Below, in pieces: positions 1-8,367 of a stretch of DNA of 64,000 nt. The number at the start of each line of letters is the position of its first letter. Position 1 is the stretch's first letter. The notes beneath the pieces are model-generated. The model did not search any database. It was given only the letters and a program-made list of their open reading frames with translations, and had not been told where the DNA came from. The stretch lies in the NCBI RefSeq assembly GCF_000236865.1, contig NZ_HE611015.1:588871-652870 (forward strand), written 5' to 3'. Made by a program: the position numbers and the translations under genes. The stretch is from Senegalimassilia anaerobia JC110. GTDB lineage: Bacteria; Actinomycetota; Coriobacteriia; Coriobacteriales; Eggerthellaceae.

Positions 1-818
1 ACATACCCCGCCTCGCGCAGGGATTCCGCAAGCTTGCCGAGCTCAGGATCGTAGCGGGATCCCTCGTCCAAGGCCGCCGCGGCGCTGCCCAGCAAATCGA
101 TGGCGCCCTCGTCGCCCCCGAGCGCCTGATGCGCGCGATACGCCGACGTCGCAAGCGTTTCAGCGTGCTCGGCTCGGGCAAGCTTGGCCGAAAGCTCCTC
201 GTATTCGCCCTCGCGCGGGTCCACGGCATCGATGCGCTGCAGCACGAAGCGCGCCTCATCGAGCTTCGCCGACGAGGCGGCTCCGGCATCGCGGACCCGG
301 GCAAGCTCCGCCGCCGCCCGCGACGCCTCGACGAACGCCTCCCGATACGCGCAAAGCGCCTCGGCCACGTCCTGCCCGGCCCATGCGTCGAGCATCCCCA
401 CGTGCGCCGCCGGCTTCAAAAGCTGCTGCTGGTCGTGCTGGCCGCATAAATCGATGGAAGGCGACACCGTGCCCGCCAGCTCCCGCACGCTTGCCATGCG
501 GCCATCAAGCGTGACGCGCGAGCGCCCATCGGCGCCCACGCGGCGCACGGCCACCAGCTCATCTTCGTCTTCGCGCGGCTCATCGCCATCCGAGGACGCG
601 CGGGAAAGCCCGAAGAAACGCCCGCTGACCTCCAAGCCGTCCTGGCCATCGCGCACGGAATCCTTGTCCGCGCGGGAGCCCATCAGCAGCTTGAGCGCCG
701 ACAGCAACGCCGTTTTGCCGGCGCCCGTCTCGCCCGTGAGCACGGTCAGGCCCTGCGCGGGGACAAGGGAGGCCTGCTTTATCAGCGCCAAGTTCTTAAC
801 TTGCATCTCGTCGATCAT
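1..818 (-). CDS. recN: DNA repair protein RecN, N-terminal part (cut by window edge)
   Basis: SMC-like ATPase that acts at double-strand breaks. Only the first 272 residues are present; the family is about 550 residues long. The start is ATG at 816-818 behind AGAAGGAACC. The protein opens with the family signature MQVKNLALI, followed by the P-loop GETGAGKT (residues 29-36) and the motif LCGQHDQQQ (about 124-132). The region after residue 150 is Ala/Glu/Arg-rich, consistent with the start of the coiled coil. The frame is open to the left edge. An extended -10 promoter lies just upstream. Confidence 0.93.
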   Translation of the reverse strand, partial: MIDEMQVKNLALIKQASLVPAQGLTVLTGETGAGKTALLSALKLLMGSRADKDSVRDGQDGLEVSGRFFGLSRASSDGDEPREDEDELVAVRRVGADGRSRVTLDGRMASVRELAGTVSPSIDLCGQHDQQQLLKPAAHVGMLDAWAGQDVAEALCAYREAFVEASRAAAELARVRDAGAASSAKLDEARFVLQRIDAVDPREGEYEELSAKLARAEHAETLATSAYRAHQALGGDEGAIDLLGSAAAALDEGSRYDPELGKLAESLREAGY

Positions 819-879
819 GGCGGTTCCTTCTGCGTGCGGATCATGCGGCCGCAACACGTACGGCTGTTCTATATGGCAC

Positions 880-888
880 AGTATACCA
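880..888 (-). promoter_or_regulatory. Extended -10 promoter of recN
   Basis: The minus strand reads TGGTATACT, a TGn-extended -10, about 60 nt upstream of the recN start. No strong -35 is seen at 17 nt. The same nine bases occur before rpsA and the OatA-like gene. Confidence 0.55.
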
Positions 889-920
889 GCCTTGCCGCGC
901 AACAAGCGCGCACGCGGAGG

Positions 921-974
921 CTTTTCGGGGTATCCGACATAAGTCGGCAGGAAACCTCCCCATACCCCCGAAAA
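921..974. other. Long nested inverted repeat between recN and the LRR gene
   Basis: The outer arms TTTTCGGGGTAT and ATACCCCCGAAAA enclose a second hairpin, CCGAC-ATAA-GTCGG (934-947). It lies 20 nt downstream of the LRR gene and upstream of recN. It may terminate the LRR transcript, but there is no clear U tract on either strand. Confidence 0.4.
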
Positions 975-993
975 CCTTGCACACCCGTCCCCT

Positions 994-3027
994 CTAAAGG
1001 GCGAACTTGCTCCTCAAGCTTGCAGACGCGTCCCGCTCGCCGGTCTCGTCAGCCTGCGCGCCGCTGCGATGCCGCCGCTCCATGAGGAAAGCCACGCAGT
1101 CCATGCGGTTGCCCTGGCGCAGCAGCTCGATCTGCGCGTCGAAGCGTTTATCCTCCATAAGCCCTAGATCGGCCAGCTGACGCACCATCTCCAGGCTGCC
1201 CTCCCGGGCGATGCGCACGAGCGCCTCGCGCCCCGCGGCGCGCACTTCATCGGCGAAGGCGGCCTGCATCTGCACATCCAGCCCCACGGGCCGCTCCAGG
1301 CGATGCAGCAGCGCCCCTAAACGGTCCGGCACGTTCTTTCCCGACCTGAGCACCTCGTCGTAGCGAGGCAGGTCGAACGGGTCGCACCCGGGCTCGGCAT
1401 CAAGGGTGAAGCAGCTCAGCAGCTGGTCGGCGGGCACATGCACTGCCACGCCCGACCACGCCAGCCGGCACACGGAGAACTCGAAGCTGCCCTCGCCCAC
1501 CGACCGAAGCGACTTCGGCAGGGCCACGGGCCCTTCGAGCGTACGCGAGCAGAAGCTGTGCGCGCCCACGCGCTCAAGGCCCTCGGGAAGCACCAGGCGT
1601 TTCGTTCCACGACACGCGTTGCCGTCTCCCACTTCGCGAACCGTTGCGGGGATGATCAGGGTCTTCGGCGCATACGGCAGCGCGCTCGGGGCGATGCGCG
1701 TCAATTCCGCGCCCCGCACCTGGGCAGGCAAAGCCAGCGTTTCGACGACCTGGGGCTGCGCGAGCACCGCCGCCGACGGCCCCTGGCCGACCGGCCCCAA
1801 CCTGCCGCCCGACACAAGCCCGCCGCAATCGTTGGCCTCGGCGCGCGCCGCCGCCTGCTTCGCATCCACGGCGACGCCCTCGTCGCTGGCCGCCGCGGCG
1901 CGCGCACGCGCCGCCACGCTGGCGAAGCGCTTCGATGCGGACTTCGGAGGCTGCAGACCCGCCACCAGCAGGGCCGCGCCATCGCGGCAGTCGAACCAGC
2001 AGCCGTCCGCCTCGATGGCGTCAGGGCCGCACACGCGCACGCCTCGGCGGCGCAGGCGGCGCGCACCGTCGCACCCGACCGGGCACATCCACAGCGCAGC
2101 ATCCCATTGCTTGGCCCGAACATGCTGCAGACACGCCGGCGCCGACACCACATGCGGCGGCTCGCAACCCTGCGCGAACGCCGTCTCGCCGACCACCTCC
2201 ACGCCGTCGGGAAGGGCATAGCGCTCCTCATAGGGCGGGGCGCAGAACAAAAGCATCTTCCCATCAGCGGAAAGCAGGCTGCCATCCTGCGCTTGATAAT
2301 GCTCGTTCTCCCCGCTCACCGAATAGGTGCGGCGCTCGAGCGGCGGCGTGACGCCGGAGAGGTCGCAGGCCTGGGCGCCGCCGGCGCGCACGCCCGCCCC
2401 CAGATGGATATGACGTCCGGGCAAGGCCGAGAAGGCGCCGGCGCCGATGCGCTGCACCGTATCGGGCACCACCAGCACGTCGACGCCCACGCCGCGCACC
2501 AGGCGACGCGCGAACGCACCGGGCGCGATGCGCACCACGGGAATGCCGTCCACGAACGAGGGGAGCACCACGGCAAGCCCGGATTGCGCTCCTGCAGCTT
2601 GCGCAAGCGCACGCAGATCGAAGCCGACCAGGGCATAGCCCGTCTCCTCGCGCTGAACCGATACCGCCGGCGCGTCCTGCTCGTCGGGCACGTCCACGGC
2701 CGCGGAGCCGCCCACGCCCTCTTGCCGGGCCGCCATGGCAAGCAAGCGCGCGCGGGCATCGTCGTCCACGCCCATGCCAAGCGATCCCGCCGCCAGCAGA
2801 TCGCCGTCGGCATCGCCGTCCACCTTCCCGGCGCGCGCGGAGCCGCCTTCCCATGATTGATACGGCAGCAGCTGCGGCGACCACACCTCGCCCGCCTGCG
2901 AACGCCCCGGGCTCACCTCGCGCACCTGATCGGCCGCAAGGCTCACCGGCGCCGCAAGGGCGCGCGCCACCACCTCCTGCGCTTTCGCGCCCTGCGTTGC
3001 GAACACCATCTCCTCAGCCGCTGCCAT
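994..3027 (-). CDS. BspA-type leucine-rich repeat protein, intracellular
   Basis: A 677-residue protein with scattered LRR_5 (BspA/Treponema type) repeats. Examples are PDTVQRIGAGAFSALPG, LPEGLERVGAHSFCSR and LPKSLRSVGEGSFEFS. The C-terminal end (DEVRAAGREALVRIAREGSL onward) looks like an ankyrin-type helical pair. I chose ATG at 3027 over one at 3042 because GGAGG lies 7 nt upstream of the former and inside the longer version. There is no signal peptide, membrane segment or anchor, which is unusual because most BspA-type proteins are surface or secreted. The gene is divergent from the von Willebrand/MoxR pair. Function is unknown; protein binding is inferred from the repeats. Confidence 0.75.
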   Translation of the reverse strand: MAAAEEMVFATQGAKAQEVVARALAAPVSLAADQVREVSPGRSQAGEVWSPQLLPYQSWEGGSARAGKVDGDADGDLLAAGSLGMGVDDDARARLLAMAARQEGVGGSAAVDVPDEQDAPAVSVQREETGYALVGFDLRALAQAAGAQSGLAVVLPSFVDGIPVVRIAPGAFARRLVRGVGVDVLVVPDTVQRIGAGAFSALPGRHIHLGAGVRAGGAQACDLSGVTPPLERRTYSVSGENEHYQAQDGSLLSADGKMLLFCAPPYEERYALPDGVEVVGETAFAQGCEPPHVVSAPACLQHVRAKQWDAALWMCPVGCDGARRLRRRGVRVCGPDAIEADGCWFDCRDGAALLVAGLQPPKSASKRFASVAARARAAAASDEGVAVDAKQAAARAEANDCGGLVSGGRLGPVGQGPSAAVLAQPQVVETLALPAQVRGAELTRIAPSALPYAPKTLIIPATVREVGDGNACRGTKRLVLPEGLERVGAHSFCSRTLEGPVALPKSLRSVGEGSFEFSVCRLAWSGVAVHVPADQLLSCFTLDAEPGCDPFDLPRYDEVLRSGKNVPDRLGALLHRLERPVGLDVQMQAAFADEVRAAGREALVRIAREGSLEMVRQLADLGLMEDKRFDAQIELLRQGNRMDCVAFLMERRHRSGAQADETGERDASASLRSKFAL

Positions 3028-3122
3028 CGAAGCACCTCCCATATCAAGGCCCTGTGTTTACCCGCTTTGCCGCCCATGCTACACTGCGCGAAGCGACGAA
3101 ATCAAGCGACGGGAGGCCCTCA

Positions 3123-4664
3123 ATGGCATATAACGCCTCAGGTCGGCTTGCCCAGCAAGCCCTTGAGCTCACCCGCAACAAGCTGCTGGTCAGCTTGCGC
3201 TTCATGAACGCCGCGTTCGCCCATCTCAAGCTGCTGGCGCAACCTGGGCAGACCATTGCCACCGATGGCACGTACCTGCGCTACAGCCCGGCCGACGTGG
3301 CGCGCACCTTCGCGTCAAGCCCGGAGGAGCTTGCGCGCACATACCTGCACATCATGCTGCACGACGTGTTTCTGCACCCCTTCCCCAACCCGAACATGGA
3401 CGCCGCGCGCTGGGATGCCGCATGCGACATAGCCGTCGAAGCGGTCATCACCCAGCTGGCGCTGCCGGCCACGGCAAGCCCGCGCGCCGCGCGTCAAACG
3501 GCGGCGCTCGCTCAGCTTCAGGCGGAATGCCCGCAACTCACGGCCGAGGCGCTCTACCGCTATTTCGCCGACAAGGGAATGGACGACCAGCAGCTCGCGC
3601 AGCTGGCCGCTCCCTTCGTCGCCGACGATCACGAACCCTGGCACCGCATGGCGGCCGAGGAAGCCGCGCGCCGTCAGGCCCAAACGGGCGAAAAGCAGGA
3701 AAACGCCGCCGACTCCCCCGCCCCCGCCGCCGGCGAGGCGGGCAAGAACGGCACGGACATGCCCATGCCCGACGAGGCACGCAAGGCCAAGCCCAATCAC
3801 AAGGCCCACCGCGGCCTGTCGCTCGACGACATCACCGAGAAGGAGGCGCCCGAGCAGGCCCGCGGCGTGCAAGCCAACCGCTTCGCCGACACCGTCAACC
3901 TCGATCGCTCGCGCGACCAGTGGAAGAACGCAGCGCTTGAGATGGGCGTGCAGCTTGACTCCTATATCAAGCTTTGGGGCGTGGAAGGGTCGAACCTTTC
4001 CATGAACCTGCGCTCGGTCACGCGCCGCCGGCAGGACTTCACCGCTTTCTTGCGCAAGTTCGCGCGCATGGGCGAGCATGTGCGCGTCAACGACGACGAG
4101 TTCGACTACGTCTATTATTGCTACGGCCTTTCGCGCTACGGCAACCTGCCGCTGATCGAGCCTTTGGAATACGTCGAGGAGCGGCGCATCCGCGATTTCG
4201 TCATAGCCATCGACACCTCCGCATCCACCAAAGACGGGCTGGTCAGGCGCTTCCTTGAGCGCACATATTCCATCCTGTCCAACGAGACGGGCTTTTTCAC
4301 CCGCATGAACGTGCATCTGGTGCAATGCGACGCCGCCGTAACGGCCGTCGACTGCATCCACAGCTTGGACGAACTGGACGATTTCCTAGAAAACGTACAG
4401 ATCAAAGGCCTGGGCGGAACCGATTTCCGACCCGTGTTCGCCTATGTCGAAGACGCGCTTGAACGAGGCGAGTTCCAAAACCTCGGCGGCCTTCTCTACT
4501 TCACCGACGGCCAAGGCACCTACCCTGCCCACAAGCCGTCCTTCGATACCGCCTTCGTGTTCCCCGACGCCGAAACCGCCGACGCAAGCGCGCCGGTGCC
4601 GCCCTGGGCCATGAAGGCCGTCCTCGACGAAACGTTTACCGAGCAGGCCGGCGACCTGGCCTAG
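3123..4664 (+). CDS. DUF2201-type protein: degenerate metallopeptidase domain plus VWA-like domain
   Basis: 513 residues, starting at ATG 3123 with GGGAGG 6 nt upstream. The N-terminal part resembles the putative metallopeptidase domain of the DUF2201 family. The expected HExxH is HIMLH (residues 76-80), so the catalytic Glu is replaced by Ile. A charged linker (about 185-250) leads to a C-terminal VWA-like fold with the metal-site motif DTSAS (Asp near residue 364) and the later motif TDGQG. The next gene, 27 nt downstream, is a MoxR AAA+ ATPase. Such pairs are known chaperone-like modules that remodel or insert metals into other proteins; the client here is unknown. Probably not an active protease. 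Confidence 0.82.
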   Translation: MAYNASGRLAQQALELTRNKLLVSLRFMNAAFAHLKLLAQPGQTIATDGTYLRYSPADVARTFASSPEELARTYLHIMLHDVFLHPFPNPNMDAARWDAACDIAVEAVITQLALPATASPRAARQTAALAQLQAECPQLTAEALYRYFADKGMDDQQLAQLAAPFVADDHEPWHRMAAEEAARRQAQTGEKQENAADSPAPAAGEAGKNGTDMPMPDEARKAKPNHKAHRGLSLDDITEKEAPEQARGVQANRFADTVNLDRSRDQWKNAALEMGVQLDSYIKLWGVEGSNLSMNLRSVTRRRQDFTAFLRKFARMGEHVRVNDDEFDYVYYCYGLSRYGNLPLIEPLEYVEERRIRDFVIAIDTSASTKDGLVRRFLERTYSILSNETGFFTRMNVHLVQCDAAVTAVDCIHSLDELDDFLENVQIKGLGGTDFRPVFAYVEDALERGEFQNLGGLLYFTDGQGTYPAHKPSFDTAFVFPDAETADASAPVPPWAMKAVLDETFTEQAGDLA

Positions 4665-4691
4665 CACCACCCCATCGAGCAAGGAGCAGCC

Positions 4692-6203
4692 ATGGACATC
4701 CAACAGGCGAAACAGCAGATCAAGTACACCATGCAGGCGTATTTCGCCAAAGACGAGTTCGGCGGCTACGCCCTGCCGCCGCAGCGCCAGCGCCCCATCT
4801 TCCTGCTGGGCGCGCCCGGCATCGGCAAAACCGCCATCGTCGAGCAGATCGCACAAGAGCTTGAGGTGGGCTTCGTTTCCTACTCCATGACCCATCACAC
4901 GCGCCAAAGCGCGTTGGGCCTGCCGTTCATCGCCCAGAAGGAATACGGCGGGAAAACCTACGACGTGTCCGAATACACCATGAGCGAGATCATCGCCGCG
5001 GTTTACGACGCCATCGAGCAGACGGGGCATCGCGAGGGCATCCTGTTCCTTGACGAGATCAACTGCGTATCGGAAACGCTCACGCCGGCCATGCTGCAGT
5101 TCCTGCAGTACAAGGTGTTCGGCCGCCACAAGGTCCCCGAGGGCTGGATCGTGGTGACGGCGGGCAACCCGCCCGAATACAACCGCACGGCGCGCGACTT
5201 CGACCTGGCAACGTGGGACCGCTTGAAGCGCCTCGACGTGGAGCCGGACTTCCAGGCATGGCGCGATTATGCGCTCGGCCACGGCGTGCATCCGGCGGTC
5301 ATCACCTACCTTGACGTCGAACAGGACCACTTCTACCACCTGGAGACCACGCCCGACGGCAAGGAATTCGTCACGGCCCGCGGCTGGGACGACCTGTCGA
5401 GCGCCATCAGGCTCTACGAGGCGCAGGACCTGCCCGTCGACGAGGTGCTCATCGGCCAATACGTGCAGGCGCCCCAGATCGCCAAGCGTTTCGCCGTGTA
5501 CTACGACCTGTTCACGAAGTATCGCGCCGACTACCAGGTGGACCGCGTGCTTGCAGGCACGGCCGGCCCCGAAGTGGTCGAGCGCGCCCAGGCCGCGCCT
5601 TTCGATGAGCGCGTATCGGTAGTGGGCTTGCTCTCCGACGCGCTTGCGGGCGTGCTGCGCGAGGCGGTGCTCGAGGAGGGCGCCGTGGAGTTCGCGCACC
5701 CGCGCCTTGCAGCCATGCGCGACAAGCTTGACGCCGCCGGCGCCGCCGATGCCGCCGAGGAGGTGCGCGCGCAGGAAGCCGAGGTGCGCCGTCTGCTGCG
5801 CACCGACCGCGCAAGCGGGCTTCTGTCCGAGCAGAAGTATCGCTCCTACGAGCGCGCAATCGACATGCTCCAACAGGCGCAGCACCTGGGAGCGCAAACC
5901 GGGGCCCTTACGTTCGACCAGGTCAAGGAAGCGTTCTCCAAGATGCTCGGCGGGCTTGAGAGCCGCGTTGAGCAGGGCGAGCAGGCCCTTGACCGCGCAT
6001 TGGCGTTCGCCGAGCAAGCGTTTGGCGAGGGCCAGGAGATGCTGCTGCTCATCACCGACCTCTCCGCAAACCGCTACAGCATGGCGTTCATCAACGCCCA
6101 CGGAAGCGAGCGCTTCTTCAAGCACAACAGCGCGCTTCTGTTCGGCGACCGCGGCGCCGACCTGGCGGCCCGCATCAAGCAGACCGCGCTCGACGAGGAA
6201 TAG
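4692..6203 (+). CDS. MoxR-family AAA+ ATPase
   Basis: 503 residues behind AAGGAG. Walker A is GAPGIGKT (residues 40-47) and Walker B is LFLDE (about 118-122), followed by a sensor region GWIVVTAGNPPEYN. The C-terminal 230 residues are helical and acidic and have no recognised domain; MoxR proteins are usually about 320-380 residues, so this is a long member. It is co-transcribed with the preceding VWA-like gene, the standard MoxR/VWA arrangement, in which the ATPase drives a chaperone function through the VWA partner. The substrate cannot be read from the context. Confidence 0.85.
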   Translation: MDIQQAKQQIKYTMQAYFAKDEFGGYALPPQRQRPIFLLGAPGIGKTAIVEQIAQELEVGFVSYSMTHHTRQSALGLPFIAQKEYGGKTYDVSEYTMSEIIAAVYDAIEQTGHREGILFLDEINCVSETLTPAMLQFLQYKVFGRHKVPEGWIVVTAGNPPEYNRTARDFDLATWDRLKRLDVEPDFQAWRDYALGHGVHPAVITYLDVEQDHFYHLETTPDGKEFVTARGWDDLSSAIRLYEAQDLPVDEVLIGQYVQAPQIAKRFAVYYDLFTKYRADYQVDRVLAGTAGPEVVERAQAAPFDERVSVVGLLSDALAGVLREAVLEEGAVEFAHPRLAAMRDKLDAAGAADAAEEVRAQEAEVRRLLRTDRASGLLSEQKYRSYERAIDMLQQAQHLGAQTGALTFDQVKEAFSKMLGGLESRVEQGEQALDRALAFAEQAFGEGQEMLLLITDLSANRYSMAFINAHGSERFFKHNSALLFGDRGADLAARIKQTALDEE

Positions 6204-6213
6204 CGCCAACAAT

Positions 6214-6251
6214 GGCGACGGGCCGCAAACGTTACATCGCAGCCCGTCGCC
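6214..6251 (+). terminator. Inverted repeat after the MoxR gene
   Basis: The arms GGCGACGGGC and GCCCGTCGCC form a 10-bp stem with an 18-nt loop, 10 nt after the MoxR stop codon. There is no U tract, so it is only a probable terminator. Confidence 0.4.
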
Positions 6252-6389
6252 GCGCTTCCGGGCCGGGCATCGGCAGCCTGCCATCGCCGACACCCTGCCG
6301 AAAGCTCCTTCATGTAGCGAGACGCGTGCGCGACAACCCAACCATGGCTTCTCGCGCACGCATAGCCAAAGGACATGGTTGAACGAAAA

Positions 6390-6423
6390 CGACGGGCTGC
6401 AGCTTGCAAGCTGCAGCCCGTCG
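6390..6423 (-). terminator. Terminator of the Rrf2 gene (34-bp perfect palindrome)
   Basis: The perfect palindrome CGACGGGCTGCAGCTT/AAGCTGCAGCCCGTCG is centred on GC. On the minus strand it is followed by TTTTCGTT. It lies 50 nt downstream of the Rrf2 stop codon. Confidence 0.7.
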
Positions 6424-6472
6424 CGTTTGCCGGCACCGGTTTCCGATGATGAATCGCACCACCTGGAATCGG

Positions 6473-6889
6473 CTATGCCTCCACGTTGCCTTCCAGCACA
6501 TCGGCAAGCGTGATACGGTCGATATAGGCGTTGATGGCATTGCCCATCCCCCGCCAGAAGCCGCGCGCCTCGCAGCAGCCCGCAAGATCGCATTTGCCCT
6601 CATCGTCCACGCATGCGACCGGCATGCAGGAACCCTCCGTAGCGCGCAGCACGTCGCCGATGCGGATCTGATCGGCGGGCTTGGCCAGATAATATCCGCC
6701 GCTCACGCCGCGAATGCTCTTCAGCACCCCGGCGCGCACGAGAGCGCCGCCCAGCTGCTCCAAATACTTGACGGAAAGCCCCTGACGTTGCGCGGCTTGC
6801 CTCATAGTGACAAGCGCGCCCGCCTCCCCCTGCTTGGCGATATCGATCATAAGCCTGAGGGCGTACCGTCCCCTTGTCGAAACCATCAT
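6473..6889 (-). CDS. Rrf2-family transcriptional regulator with cysteine cluster
   Basis: 138 residues: an N-terminal winged helix (STRGRYALRLMIDIA; recognition region SVKYLEQLGGALVRAGVL; wing GVSGGYYLAKP) and a C-terminal cysteine cluster at C88, C93, C100, C105 and C106. IscR and NsrR bind Fe-S clusters with three cysteines in this region, so a cluster-sensing role is likely. The spacing here is not that of IscR (C-x5-C-x5-C). No iscS/iscU or suf genes are in the window, so the targets are unknown. Either of two adjacent ATG codons may start it. The AT-rich upstream tract near 7021-7082 is the probable promoter and operator. Confidence 0.88.
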   Translation of the reverse strand: MMVSTRGRYALRLMIDIAKQGEAGALVTMRQAAQRQGLSVKYLEQLGGALVRAGVLKSIRGVSGGYYLAKPADQIRIGDVLRATEGSCMPVACVDDEGKCDLAGCCEARGFWRGMGNAINAYIDRITLADVLEGNVEA

Positions 6890-7017
6890 CGTAGCGTCCC
6901 ATCCTCACCTTGTCGCGCCCCGCTTCCCCAACGAGACGAACACCCGCTTGCTTGCGCACATGCGCAAGCATCCCGAAATCACGCACGAAAACACCTGCGA
7001 GAGCGTGCGTATCAGGC

Positions 7018-7082
7018 TGAAAACCAATTATGAGACGACCATATTAGAAGTAAGTTAGTATCAATTGGATTAACGCCGTTAA
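7018..7082. promoter_or_regulatory. AT-rich divergent control region between the Rrf2 and GH25 genes
   Basis: The most AT-rich tract in this part of the window. It holds minus-strand -10-like hexamers TAATAT (7041-7046) and CATAAT (7027-7032) toward the Rrf2 gene, and a 13-bp palindrome TTAACGCCGTTAA at 7070-7082. A role as Rrf2 autoregulatory site is inference. I see nothing else in the 297-bp gap except the GH25 promoter. Confidence 0.4.
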
Positions 7083-7170
7083 CGTGCGTCAGCGGCGGGA
7101 AATCACTATGAGCGGCATTTGAAAACCCCACGTTCAAACCATGGACGGGCGCCCCGGGCCCCACGCCGTT

Positions 7171-7179
7171 TGCTACCAT
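7171..7179 (+). promoter_or_regulatory. Extended -10 of the GH25 gene; probable leaderless transcript
   Basis: TGCTACCAT ends 7 nt before the ATG at 7187, so transcription would begin at or within a base or two of the start codon. No Shine-Dalgarno sequence precedes the ATG. Confidence 0.45.
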
Positions 7180-7186
7180 AGCGCCT

Positions 7187-8278
7187 ATGAATAGCAGAAA
7201 CCGCAATGGGCAACCCGCCCGAATCCCATCATCAACGCGCAACACGCCCACGAAGCCCCGCGTCTCATCATCAATGAGCAGCGACCCTGCACGGCCCCGC
7301 ACCTCTTCGCCAACGCGTAACGCATCCACGCGGCCTCAAAGCTCACCATCGGCGCGAAATGCATGCGTGCGATCCCGCACCTCTCCGTCGACGCGCAACG
7401 CATCCATGAGGCCCGGATCGGCCCGCCCTCAGCAGCGCCCGCGCCGTCACGCCGGCGCCCGCAAGCCGTTCGTCATCCTTGCGTTCGCGCTTGCGCTCAT
7501 TGCCGTCGGCGTGTCGGCATGCAACGCAACATCGGCGCTGCTCAACGGCTCGTCGCAAGAAGAAAACTCCCGTTCGGCCAACACAAAGCAACCCTACGTC
7601 AGCCCGTATGACTTCTCGGGGCTCTCCCAGCAAAACGGCAGGTTCTCATACTCTGAAAACGGGGTCGAGAAGTCGCAGACGGGAATCGACGTGTCCGAAA
7701 TGCAAGGCGCCATCGACTGGGAGCAGGTTGCAAGCGATGGAATCCAGTTCGCCTTTGTGCGAGCCGGCTACCGCGGCACCACCGAGGGCGGTCTGTTCGC
7801 GGACGGCCGCCTGAATGAGAACCTTGCAGGAGCAGCAGATGCCGGCTTGCAGACCGGCGTGTACATTTACTCGCAAGCCACCAGCGCCGAGGAGGCGCAG
7901 GAAGAGGCCGACTTCGTGCTTGACCAGCTTGGCGGCCGCAAGCTCGACCTTCCCATAACCTTCGACCACGAGAAGGATACGACGGTGAACGCACGCGGCA
8001 ATAACGTGGACCGGGACACCCTCACCGCAGCTGCGCTGGCGTTCTGCCAACGCATCGAGCAAGCAGGTTACCGCTCCATGGTGTATGGCAACAAAGTGGA
8101 TATCGCCCGCATGAACCTGGATAGCCTAGGCGATCGCCCCGTCTGGTTCGCCGAATACAACGCGCTGCAGCCCTCCGGGCAGTTCGATTTCGCGCTGTGG
8201 CAGTACAGCAACACCGGCAGCGTTGCCGGCATCTCCACCCCCGTCGACATGAACCTGCGCTTCACCGATATGCTCTAA
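7187..8278 (+). CDS. GH25 family muramidase (lysozyme) with basic cytoplasmic tail
   Basis: 363 residues. Residues 1-90 are Arg/Ser/Pro/Thr-rich and repetitive, with three copies of a roughly 13-residue unit (SPTRNASTRPQS, SPSARNACVRSR, SPSTRNASMRPGS). One membrane helix follows (FVILAFALALIAVGVSA), then an extracytoplasmic GH25 barrel. The barrel has the catalytic signature GIDVSEMQG near residue 165 and the acidic motif FDHEKD, and ends at SGQFDFALWQYSNTGSVAG with the family Trp. It should cleave peptidoglycan glycan strands from a membrane-anchored position. The protein is unusual for its long basic N-terminal tail and lack of a ribosome binding site. Confidence 0.85.
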   Translation: MNSRNRNGQPARIPSSTRNTPTKPRVSSSMSSDPARPRTSSPTRNASTRPQSSPSARNACVRSRTSPSTRNASMRPGSARPQQRPRRHAGARKPFVILAFALALIAVGVSACNATSALLNGSSQEENSRSANTKQPYVSPYDFSGLSQQNGRFSYSENGVEKSQTGIDVSEMQGAIDWEQVASDGIQFAFVRAGYRGTTEGGLFADGRLNENLAGAADAGLQTGVYIYSQATSAEEAQEEADFVLDQLGGRKLDLPITFDHEKDTTVNARGNNVDRDTLTAAALAFCQRIEQAGYRSMVYGNKVDIARMNLDSLGDRPVWFAEYNALQPSGQFDFALWQYSNTGSVAGISTPVDMNLRFTDML

Positions 8279-8303
8279 ACGCGAAATCTCGCAGCTCGGC
8301 AAA

Positions 8304-8331
8304 ACCTGAAGCTAACTTCATGTGCTAGCGT
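8304..8331 (+). promoter_or_regulatory. MerR-type promoter and operator of larE (candidate)
   Basis: The dyad TGAAG-CTAA-CTTCA (8307-8320), extended by AC/GT at 8304-8305 and 8322-8323, is followed by a -10-like TAGCGT at 8326-8331. A dyad filling a long spacer is the layout of promoters controlled by MerR-family regulators. The -35 match (AAAACC) is weak. No merR gene is adjacent. Confidence 0.4.
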
Positions 8332-8367
8332 GTGTAATGAAACCACCTGCAACGCGAAAGGTCCCCC

